A stretch of 64,000 nt of DNA from NCBI GenBank assembly GCA_024637035.1, contig JAGXFW010000008.1:1-64000 (forward strand), given 5' to 3'. Source of the stretch: Actinomycetes bacterium. GTDB taxonomy: Bacteria; Actinomycetota; Thermoleophilia; RBG-16-64-13. The notes beneath the pieces were generated by a model that had not been told where the DNA came from, ran no database searches, and saw nothing but the letters and a program-made list of their open reading frames with translations. Shown here in pieces: positions 35,879 to 43,397 of the stretch. The position numbers and the translations under genes are program-made. Numbering within the stretch: the first letter of the stretch is position 1; the number at the start of each line of letters is the position of its first letter.

Positions 35879-36702
35879 CTTCCAGTGACTCCGACATGCG
35901 CACCATCCTGGAGGGGGTGGCGACAGGTGCTGTGGGAGTAGAGGATGCACTCGCACGGCTGCCATTGCTTCAAGTGAGCCGGTTGGGAGAGTTCGCGCGC
36001 CTCGACCTTGGCAGGGCGGCGCGCAAGGGAGTGCCCGAGGTGGTGTACGCGCCTGGCAAGACCGATGAGGCCCTGCGGGAGATCGTGCGGAGGTTTCTCG
36101 CCGAGATCGGCTTGGCTCTCGTAAGCCGACTTGAGCCCGAACGCGCCGCGATCCTCTCCGATGCTCTGAGTACGGATCTGGACCCTGAGGCGGAACTACT
36201 CTACGACCCGGTGACCCGGGTGCTCGAGGCGTCTACCGCCGTCTACCGGCGACCTGTGGACAACGGGGTGGTGGGAATCCTCACGGCGGGCACATCCGAC
36301 GTGGGTGTGGCGGAGGAGGCGGCCCTCGTGGCCGCTCACATGGGATGCCGGGTGCTCAAGGCCTACGACGTGGGCGTTGCCGGAGTGCACCGGCTCTTCG
36401 AGCCGCTCAGCGAGATGATCAAGGAGCGGGCGTCGGTGCTCGTGGTGGTCGCGGGCATGGAAGGAGCGCTGCCTTCGCTCGTGAGCGGGTTGGTGGATGT
36501 GCCGGTGATCGGGGTGCCGAAGTCCGGGGGCTACGGGCTCGGAGGGGACGGCTCCGCGGCTCTGTATTCCATGCTGCAGTCATGTTCGCCTGGACTGGTC
36601 ACGGTCAACGTGGACAACGGCATCGGAGCCGGCGCGACCGCCGGTCTGATCGCTCGTCGGGTCGCACGCGCTGGTCGGTCGGAAGAAGGGAGTGCGCCAT
36701 AG
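35875..36702 (+). CDS. larB: LarB, nickel-pincer cofactor biosynthesis
   Basis: LarB carboxylates and hydrolyses nicotinic acid adenine dinucleotide, the first step of the nickel-pincer cofactor of lactate racemase. The 275 residues show the family blocks: LGRAARKGVPEVVYAPGKT, GILTAGTSDVGVAEEAALVA, VVVAGMEGALPSLVSGLV and GVPKSGGYGLGG. LarC and LarE, needed for the later steps, are not in the window. Some LarB proteins occur without them. Confidence 0.93.
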   Translation: MTSSDSDMRTILEGVATGAVGVEDALARLPLLQVSRLGEFARLDLGRAARKGVPEVVYAPGKTDEALREIVRRFLAEIGLALVSRLEPERAAILSDALSTDLDPEAELLYDPVTRVLEASTAVYRRPVDNGVVGILTAGTSDVGVAEEAALVAAHMGCRVLKAYDVGVAGVHRLFEPLSEMIKERASVLVVVAGMEGALPSLVSGLVDVPVIGVPKSGGYGLGGDGSAALYSMLQSCSPGLVTVNVDNGIGAGATAGLIARRVARAGRSEEGSAP

Positions 36703-36974
36703 ATATCGGGCACGAGCGCGAACCCCGGCTGCAGATCGACGAAGCAGAGCCCTTCCCCATCCACTGCGCGCGGGTGGATCACGAGATGGAGTCGGCCTAC
36801 CTGCGGGGGATCATCGGACTCGGCGGGGGGAAGGTCGTCCTGCCCGTGGGTGCGAAGATCACGCTCTACACGGGACCCTCTGAGGTGTACCAGGGCATCG
36901 TGCAGGAGGACGGCTCCGTACTCGACATGCTCTCGAGCACTCACGAAGACGATGGGGAGTACGTGGACTTCTAG
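36699..36974 (+). CDS. Small protein of unknown family, start uncertain
   Basis: An open frame of up to 91 codons follows larB. It reads GGGKVVLPVGAKITLYTGPS, QGIVQEDGSVLDML and a strongly acidic end (HEDDGEYVDF). I do not recognise a family. The frame lacks ATG, GTG or TTG at the larB junction. However, an ATA overlaps the larB stop as ATAG and is preceded by aagggag six bases upstream, exactly where an ATGA-type coupled start would be. Without a non-standard start, a GTG at 36774 or ATG at 36786 gives about 62 residues. Confidence 0.5.
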   Translation: MDIGHEREPRLQIDEAEPFPIHCARVDHEMESAYLRGIIGLGGGKVVLPVGAKITLYTGPSEVYQGIVQEDGSVLDMLSSTHEDDGEYVDF

Positions 36975-36992
36975 GGACCGGATTCGGCGGGG

Positions 36993-38141
36993 CTATCGAC
37001 TGCCGAAAGGTGCGGGTGGCGCGGGGCGCAGCCCGAACAGGTGCTCCAGATGGTCGGCGATGCGCTCAGCCGCTCGGCCGTCGCCGTACGGGTTCACTGC
37101 GGAAGCCATGGCTCGGTAGGCATCCTCGTCGGTGAGCAGTCGGGTCAGCGAATCCCGGATAGCCGTGGTGTCGGTGCCCACCAACTGCGCGGTCCCCGCC
37201 TCGATCCCCTCGGGCCGCTCGGTGGTGTCGCGCATCACGAGCACGGGCTTGCCCAGGGTCGGCGCCTCCTCCTGGATCCCGCCGGAGTCCGTGATGACAA
37301 GGTCCACCGCCTTCATCAAGTGCACGAAGGGACGATAGGAGAGGGGTTCTGCGAAGACCACGCCCCGCACCTCGTCGAGGATGTCGCGGAAGATCTCGCG
37401 CACGACCGGGTTGAGGTGGATGGGGAAGATGAAGGTGGTGTCGGGTTGTTCGCGGCACACGTCCTTGATGGCCCGCGCGATCGATCGCATGGGCTCGCCC
37501 CAGCTCTCTCGACGATGCACGGTCACCAGCACTTTTCGCCCCGGCCTCGCTAGTGCTTCTTCCACGGTCGGCGGGAAGTGTGGAGGTTCGCCTTCGGCCG
37601 TGGTCAACAGCGCGTCTATGACGGTGTTCCCCGTCACGAGGATGCGCCCTTGTTCGGCGCCCTCGGCCAAGAGGGCCGAGCGGGCCGCGGGGGTCGGGGC
37701 CCAGAGCACCTCGGCCAGCCTGTCGGCGAGGCGGCGGTTGGCCTCCTCCGGGTAGGGGTTGTAGAGCGATTCCGTGCGCAACCCGGCCTCGACGTGAGCC
37801 ACCGGTATCTGTTGGTAGAAGGCGGCGAGCGCGGTGGCGAAGGTGGTGGTGGTGTCGCCGTGCACGAGCACCATGTCTGGAGCTTCGGCGGCGAGCAACC
37901 CCTCCATACCGGTGAGCACTGCCGTGGTGATATGGGTGAGCGACTGAGCCGTCTTCATGACGTTCAGGTCGTGGTCGACCGTGAGGTCGAATGCTTCGAT
38001 CACCTGGTCGAGCATCTCGCGGTGCTGCCCGGTGAGGCAGGTGACAACGCGGAACCCCTTGCGGCGGTGTAGTTCACGCACCACGGGAGCCATCTTGATG
38101 GCCTCGGGCCGCGTGCCGAAGCTCACGAAAAGCGTGCGCAT
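36993..38141 (-). CDS. wecB: UDP-N-acetylglucosamine 2-epimerase
   Basis: WecB converts UDP-GlcNAc to UDP-ManNAc, the ManNAc donor used by WecG/TagA enzymes. The 382 residues show GTRPEAIKMAPVV, HGDTTTTFATALAAFY, VAHVEAGLRT, PEEANRR and ITDSGGIQEEAPTLGKPVLVMRD. The start is ATG at 38141; the frame is open further upstream but without a good SD. It is convergent with the larB run and divergent from the polysaccharide operon. That operon encodes a WecG domain which could use its product. Confidence 0.95.
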   Translation of the reverse strand: MRTLFVSFGTRPEAIKMAPVVRELHRRKGFRVVTCLTGQHREMLDQVIEAFDLTVDHDLNVMKTAQSLTHITTAVLTGMEGLLAAEAPDMVLVHGDTTTTFATALAAFYQQIPVAHVEAGLRTESLYNPYPEEANRRLADRLAEVLWAPTPAARSALLAEGAEQGRILVTGNTVIDALLTTAEGEPPHFPPTVEEALARPGRKVLVTVHRRESWGEPMRSIARAIKDVCREQPDTTFIFPIHLNPVVREIFRDILDEVRGVVFAEPLSYRPFVHLMKAVDLVITDSGGIQEEAPTLGKPVLVMRDTTERPEGIEAGTAQLVGTDTTAIRDSLTRLLTDEDAYRAMASAVNPYGDGRAAERIADHLEHLFGLRPAPPAPFGSR

Positions 38142-38333
38142 TCCGTTCCCATTCCTTCGCCAGCAGTCAAGCCGTGATGTTACCAGTCCTGGACCACAGG
38201 CGCGCTCTGCGTGGCGACGCCTCGGGCCCGGTGGTGAGCCCATCGAGTGTGGTGCCTCCAAACCCCGTCTGATAGAATCGCGCCGATCTTCTCCCACTGC
38301 CCGCTGTGCCGGGCGAGCCCTCGGAGCGTTCAT

Positions 38334-38816
38334 ATGAGCCCGTTTCTCGATGATCGTGGGCGGCTGTTCGGCAAGGTGAGCGTTGTCGATCTCTTCGTCG
38401 TAGTGCTGCTCTTGGCTGCGGCCCTGTTCGGCTACGTGCGGTTCGCCGGCGGTGACTCGGATCCCGAGCGCTTCCGGCTCACCTTGGTCGTCGAACGTCT
38501 ACGCGATGCCAACATGGTGCAGTTCAAGGCGGGCGACCTCGCCAAGGACGATGGCGGCACCGAACTCGGCGACGTGGTCTCCGTCTCGATCCAGCCGACC
38601 ATCACCGAGGTGCCCACGGCAGACGGGCGTCTGATGTCGGCGGAGTCCATCGTGTACTCCGACGTGGTGATCGTGATCGAGGGGATGGGGCGGGCGTCGT
38701 CGTCGACCATAAGCGCCGGCAGCGTACCCCTACGGGTGGGACGGAACATCACGCTTATCGGCCCTGGCTACGAGGTGAGGGGACAGATCAGGGGCGTCGA
38801 GCTCATCGGCGAGTGA
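38334..38816 (+). CDS. DUF4330 family membrane-anchored protein
   Basis: The 160-residue protein has one N-terminal membrane span (VVDLFVVVLLLAAALFGYVRF) after MSPFLDDRGRLFGKVS. An extracytoplasmic beta-rich domain of the DUF4330 type follows (FRLTLVVERLRDANMVQFKAGD; LRVGRNITLIGPGYEVRGQI). DUF4330 proteins often begin polysaccharide loci, but their role is unknown. A possible -10 (TAGAAT) is at 38273-38278. Confidence 0.8.
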   Translation: MSPFLDDRGRLFGKVSVVDLFVVVLLLAAALFGYVRFAGGDSDPERFRLTLVVERLRDANMVQFKAGDLAKDDGGTELGDVVSVSIQPTITEVPTADGRLMSAESIVYSDVVIVIEGMGRASSSTISAGSVPLRVGRNITLIGPGYEVRGQIRGVELIGE

Positions 38817-38823
38817 TGCCGGC

Positions 38824-40881
38824 GTGGATCCTCTCCTGACTTCATCCGTATCGGGCCGACTCTATCTCGCCGCCGAGCGCCGGCTGAATCCCTTCTGGCA
38901 CGCATCCCTCATAGGCAGGCTGGTCGTTCGTCTGGGAGCCGTCCTCCGTGCTGTGCTGGGCGGAAGCTCCCTGCTCTCCCTCGCCGGGGCTCGTTCGCGC
39001 ACGCTCTCCGAACCCGCAGACTCGTTGGTGGGGCGGACTGCCGCCTCTCTGTATGGGGGAGCGCTCGCGCGCCTTGGTGGCAGCGCGCTTGGACGGACCG
39101 CTCGGGGGATCGGGGCGGGTGCCTCCGGGTCGCTCATGGGGGCCGGAGGGTCCGCGCGCCTGGCCGGATCGTTCGTGGCGGCTTTCGCCGTCGCGAAAGC
39201 CGCCACCTCCGGGGCCGCCACTAGCTCGATGCGGCCGCTGGAGATCGTGGCTCTGACCCTGACTGCTGCGGCGGGTCTCGTCTTGGTCGTGGCCGGATCG
39301 CGGGCGGTGCCGTTCCTCGGCGCGCGTCAGGCCCACCCCGCCGCGCGCACCGCGACGCCGGTCCTGACGCCGGCCCCGACGCCGGCTCCGACGCCGGCTC
39401 CGATGGACGCTCCCGCGACAGGCGCCGAACCGCCGGATGCTGCCACCGCAGAGGCGTCGCCGCTGGATGCCTCGTCGAGACGCGGTGTCGGCTCCCTGCT
39501 TCTATGGGCGATCGCTCTCGTGGCCATGGCTGTCATAGGTGTACTCGCCGCCGTTGCCGGCTGGCCGATGGGTTGGCTCCCCTTCTTCGCCGTGGTGGCC
39601 GTGGTACTCGCCGGCGCAGTGTTCTACCGGTCGGAGGCCCTCTTGCTTGTGATCGCGGCGTTTCCCTGGATCGACTGGGCTGCCCGGCGCGCCTTGGGGG
39701 GCGGAGGCTTGAGCGCGGTCTGGGACGAGGCCTTCCTCCTCGGGAGCTTCCTCGCCCTGTTCTTCGCCGTGGTCTTCACGCGTCGTACGAATCTGGTAGT
39801 CACGCCGATACTCGCCCCTCTCGCGCTGGCCGTGGTCGCCGCGATAGGCTCGGTGGTGCTGATGGACGTTCCCACGGAAGTGGGGGTGTTCGCGCTCAGA
39901 GTGACGTTCCAGCCGCTGCTTTTCTTCTTCCTCGCCCAGATGCTGCCGCGGGACCGCAGGTGGGTGAAGGCGGCGGTCACTGTATTCCTCGCGGCGAGCG
40001 TACTCCTCGCGCTGCATGGTCTTTTCCAGTATGTGACGAAGGCGCCGATGCCCGCGCGGTGGGTGGATGCGAGCGAGACCGCGATCACCACGCGCGCCTA
40101 TTCGATCGTCGAGAACCCCAACGGGCTTGGGGCGCTCCTCCTTCTTGGGGCGCTTCTCTCCGTGAGTGTCGCTCTGGCTCAGGTGCAGATCTACGCGCGT
40201 CTGGCCGCCGCGGCCGCGGCGGTCGTGCTTGCGGCGGGCTTGGCCGTGACATTCAGCAGAGGTGCTTGGCTCGGCTTCGTCTTCGGTGTGGTGTGCTACG
40301 CGATCCTCACGAACCGTCGGCTACTTGTGGCGATCTTCGCCGCCGCGGCAGCTTCGCCGTTCGTGGTCCCGTCGGTGCTGCTCGATCGGCTCACTTTCGC
40401 GCTCAGTCCAGACTATCTGGTGAAGAGCGCCGCCGCCGGACGGCTCTATATCTGGAGGGTCGCCCTGCAGCGGATAGCCGAGAACCCGTGGTTCGGCGTG
40501 GGTCTGGGCACGTTCGGAGGGACCAGTTCGTACCTGTTCGGCTATACCTCTCTGTGGGTCGACCAGTACTACCTCCAACTCGCCGCCGAGGGCGGGATCA
40601 TCCTGCTCCTCGCCTTCTTATGGCTGCTCCTGCGGGTGGCGAAGGGGATGGTCGCGGCTCACCGCGATCAGCCCGACCCGTTCCTTCGAGCCGTCGTGGC
40701 CGGCGCGCTCGGCGGGTGCGCCGCTGTAGCGTTCGCCAATCTCACGGCCAGTGTCTGGGAGACCTTGGTCGTGGGAGCCGGCTTCTGGTTCTTGGCGGGG
40801 CTCGCCACCGGCATCGGGCGCGACCCGGGCGCGCTTCTTCCCGCGCTCGCCGAGGCGGGCGCGAACACGGAGGAAGCATGA
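38824..40881 (+). CDS. O-antigen ligase/polymerase-like membrane protein with N-terminal extension
   Basis: The 685-residue protein is a polytopic membrane protein with an O-antigen ligase (Wzy_C) region: FSRGAWLGFVFGVVCYAIL, AAGRLYIWRVALQRIAENPWFGVGLGTFG and YYLQLAAEGGIILLLAFLW. It would polymerise repeat units or ligate a polysaccharide outside the membrane. Residues 1-215 are unusual: a Gly/Ala/Ser-rich region with Arg, then a proline-rich spacer (PVLTPAPTPAPTPAP) before the multi-span core. The start is GTG at 38824, 7 bp after the DUF4330 gene. Confidence 0.85.
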   Translation: MDPLLTSSVSGRLYLAAERRLNPFWHASLIGRLVVRLGAVLRAVLGGSSLLSLAGARSRTLSEPADSLVGRTAASLYGGALARLGGSALGRTARGIGAGASGSLMGAGGSARLAGSFVAAFAVAKAATSGAATSSMRPLEIVALTLTAAAGLVLVVAGSRAVPFLGARQAHPAARTATPVLTPAPTPAPTPAPMDAPATGAEPPDAATAEASPLDASSRRGVGSLLLWAIALVAMAVIGVLAAVAGWPMGWLPFFAVVAVVLAGAVFYRSEALLLVIAAFPWIDWAARRALGGGGLSAVWDEAFLLGSFLALFFAVVFTRRTNLVVTPILAPLALAVVAAIGSVVLMDVPTEVGVFALRVTFQPLLFFFLAQMLPRDRRWVKAAVTVFLAASVLLALHGLFQYVTKAPMPARWVDASETAITTRAYSIVENPNGLGALLLLGALLSVSVALAQVQIYARLAAAAAAVVLAAGLAVTFSRGAWLGFVFGVVCYAILTNRRLLVAIFAAAAASPFVVPSVLLDRLTFALSPDYLVKSAAAGRLYIWRVALQRIAENPWFGVGLGTFGGTSSYLFGYTSLWVDQYYLQLAAEGGIILLLAFLWLLLRVAKGMVAAHRDQPDPFLRAVVAGALGGCAAVAFANLTASVWETLVVGAGFWFLAGLATGIGRDPGALLPALAEAGANTEEA

Positions 40882-42110
40882 GAGGGAGGTCGGTCTCCCT
40901 GCGCGCCCTCCACGTCATCGGCGGCGGAGACGTGGGTGGGGCGATGTCGCACCTCCTCGCGCTGCTGCCGGCCCTCCGGTCGGCCGGGTGTGACGCACAC
41001 CTGCTGTGTCTTGGTGAAGGAGGGCTCGCCAGAGCGGCGCGAGACCTCGACCTGCCGGTTCGGGTGGTGCCGATGTCCGGACCCTGGGACCCGCGTGCCC
41101 TCCGCCCGGTGTGGCGCGCGCTCACCGGCCAACGCTGGGATGTGGTGCACACGCACGGCATGCGGGCGAACCTGCCGGTTCGAGCCATGTGGCGCGCCGG
41201 AGCCGGCTCTCACGCCGGGTGCCTGTTCGTCACCGTCCACTCGGACCTTGGTCTAGACTACGAGGATGCTCTGCGGGCCCGGCTCTTCCCGACTCTTGAC
41301 CGCTTCTCGGTCGGGGTGGTGGACCGCGTGCTCTGCGTGTCCGAGGACCTCAGGGATCGTCTCGTCGCGCGAGGCGGCGACCCCTCGCGGCTCCGCGTGG
41401 TGCGTTCGGGATTGACCGTGGTGGCCGGAGCGCCGACCGCCACGCAGGCGGGCGACGCGGGTATCGGCGGCCGCGCCGCCGCCGCCGTGGCCAACGAGGT
41501 GTGGGCGGGCGATGTCCCGCGCTTTGACGTCCCGCGCCTCGGGACGGTGGCACGCCTTGTGCCGGTGAAGGACATCGACCTGTTCCTCGAAGTCTCGACG
41601 CTCGTCGCGCGGGAGGTCGCCGGTCTTCGGGTGGCGGTCGTGGGCGAGGGTCCCGAACTGGACAGGCTCCGCGCGCGGGCGGCGGCGCTGGCACTGGGGC
41701 GGGTGGTAACCTTCCCCGGCGAAGTCCGGCCTGGGTCGGAAGTCGTGCGCGAGTTCGACGTGTTCCTGCTCACCTCGGTATCGGAGGGAGTGCCCATCTC
41801 TGTGCTCGAAGCCATGGCCGCAGGTGTCCCGGTGGTCGCCACCGATGTGGGAGGCATCTCGGAAGCGGTGGAGGACGGCGTGACCGGACTCCTGGTGACG
41901 CGAGACGCCGACCGTGAGGCGGTGGCGCGCGAACTGGCGGACGAGGTGGTGTCGCTGCTGAGCGACCCGGTCAAGAGGGAAGCCATGGGCAGCCGCGCCG
42001 CCGAGCGTGCCAGAAAGGTCTTCGGGGCGGAAGCCGCGGCGGCGGCGACTCTGGCCGAGTACAGATCGTGCCTCCGGGTTCGGGGCCACGGCGTCGAGCG
42101 GAGCGGGTGA
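40878..42110 (+). CDS. Glycosyltransferase family 4
   Basis: The 410-residue GT-B enzyme starts in an ATGA overlap with the polymerase gene. The N-domain has LHVIGGGDVGGAMSHLLAL and DVVHTHGMRANLPVR. The C-domain has the donor-binding GTVARLVPVKDIDLFLE, VVGEGPELDRL and the EX7E motif in TSVSEGVPISVLEAMAAGVPVV. It probably adds a sugar to the lipid-linked repeat unit in the cytoplasm; the sugar is unknown. Confidence 0.9.
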   Translation: MRGRSVSLRALHVIGGGDVGGAMSHLLALLPALRSAGCDAHLLCLGEGGLARAARDLDLPVRVVPMSGPWDPRALRPVWRALTGQRWDVVHTHGMRANLPVRAMWRAGAGSHAGCLFVTVHSDLGLDYEDALRARLFPTLDRFSVGVVDRVLCVSEDLRDRLVARGGDPSRLRVVRSGLTVVAGAPTATQAGDAGIGGRAAAAVANEVWAGDVPRFDVPRLGTVARLVPVKDIDLFLEVSTLVAREVAGLRVAVVGEGPELDRLRARAAALALGRVVTFPGEVRPGSEVVREFDVFLLTSVSEGVPISVLEAMAAGVPVVATDVGGISEAVEDGVTGLLVTRDADREAVARELADEVVSLLSDPVKREAMGSRAAERARKVFGAEAAAAATLAEYRSCLRVRGHGVERSG

Positions 42111-42116
42111 TCGGCG

Positions 42117-43397
42117 GTGTTACGCGGACACGACATCGTATGCGTCTCTTCCCTCGACTGGGACGCTCACTGGACCAGCAAGCAGCAGATCATGAGTCGC
42201 CTGGCCCGCACGAACCGGGTGCTCTACATCGAGGAGCCCGTGACCATGCTGGCGCCGTTCCGGGTGCGGGAACGATGGTCGCGTTGGGGGTCGGTGGTCC
42301 CTCGTCTGCGTCGTGTCTCGTCGGGCATGTGGGTGCTCACGCCGCCCCCGCTGCTGCCCTTCGGCAATCTCCAACCCTGGTTGAACCGGGCCAATCAGCG
42401 GGCACTGGGCTGGTATATCGGCTGGGCCGTACATCGCCTCGGCTTCCGCGACCCTCTGTTCTGGACCTATCTGCCCACCAGCGTGCATCTGCTCTCCCGC
42501 TTCCCCGCGTCCCCAGTGGTGTATCACTGCGTGGACGAGCACTCGGCCTTCCCTGGGTTCGTGTCACCCGACGTGGTGCGGGCCTACGACGACGAACTCA
42601 CCGCGCGCGCGGACCTCGTGATCACCACGGCGGCCAACCTTCGGGCCTCACGATTGCACCTGAATGGATGCACACATCACGTGCCCAACGCCGCCGATGT
42701 GGACCACTTCGGTGCCGCCCTCGATCCGGCCCTGGCCATCCCCGCAGACGCGGCCGCGATACCTTCGCCGCGCATCGGCGTGATCGGTGTGCACGACGAG
42801 CGGTTGGACGAGGCGGCCATCGAGGCCATCGCCGCACACGACCCCAGCTGGAACGTCCTCCTGGTGGGGCCGGTCCGTCCCGGGGACGTCGATGAGGCCC
42901 GCCTGCGTCGGCTACCGAACGTGCACTTCCTCGGCGGCCGGCCCTTGGCCGAGCTTCCCGCGTACCTCAAGGCGCTCGACGTCGCCCTGATCCCGTACAA
43001 GCTGAACGAACTGAGCCGGAACATCTTCCCTCTGAAGCTGTTCGAGTACTTGGCGGGTGGGGTCCCGGTGGTATCGGCGGCCCTCCCGGAACTCGCGCAT
43101 ATGGGGGAGCACATCTTGCTTGCGCGAACGCCGACGGAATACCCAGCATTGGTGAGCCGCGCTCTCGCGGAGGATTCGCCTGCTCGGCGCGCCGAACGGG
43201 TGGCGCTGGCGGCTGGCAACACCTGGGACGATCGGGTGGAAGAGATATCGAGTCTGGTGGAGACTACCCTTTCGCACCGGGTGGCTGGCCGGGCGATGCC
43301 CCATGCCTGCCCGCATGGCCGGGAAGACGATGCCATCCTCGGTCGGATCCCGGTGGGCACCGCCGCCCACGACCACGACTCGGAGGAGCGTGCGTGA
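42117..43397 (+). CDS. Glycosyltransferase (TuaH-like)
   Basis: The 426-residue GT-B protein begins MLRGHDIVCVSSLDWDAHWT and continues with SRLARTNRVLYIEEP, VYHCVDEHSAFPG, VGPVRPGDVDEARL and ALIPYKLNELSRNIFPLKLFEYLAGGVPVVS. This arrangement is typical of glycosyltransferases in exopolysaccharide and teichuronic acid loci. It starts at GTG 42117 and overlaps the next gene by 4 bases (GTGA). Confidence 0.86.
   Translation: MLRGHDIVCVSSLDWDAHWTSKQQIMSRLARTNRVLYIEEPVTMLAPFRVRERWSRWGSVVPRLRRVSSGMWVLTPPPLLPFGNLQPWLNRANQRALGWYIGWAVHRLGFRDPLFWTYLPTSVHLLSRFPASPVVYHCVDEHSAFPGFVSPDVVRAYDDELTARADLVITTAANLRASRLHLNGCTHHVPNAADVDHFGAALDPALAIPADAAAIPSPRIGVIGVHDERLDEAAIEAIAAHDPSWNVLLVGPVRPGDVDEARLRRLPNVHFLGGRPLAELPAYLKALDVALIPYKLNELSRNIFPLKLFEYLAGGVPVVSAALPELAHMGEHILLARTPTEYPALVSRALAEDSPARRAERVALAAGNTWDDRVEEISSLVETTLSHRVAGRAMPHACPHGREDDAILGRIPVGTAAHDHDSEERA

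Noticed and set aside
39504-40877. Extension of the GT4 gene through the polymerase gene
   Set aside because: It is a shadow frame of the polymerase; the ATGA overlap gives the true start.
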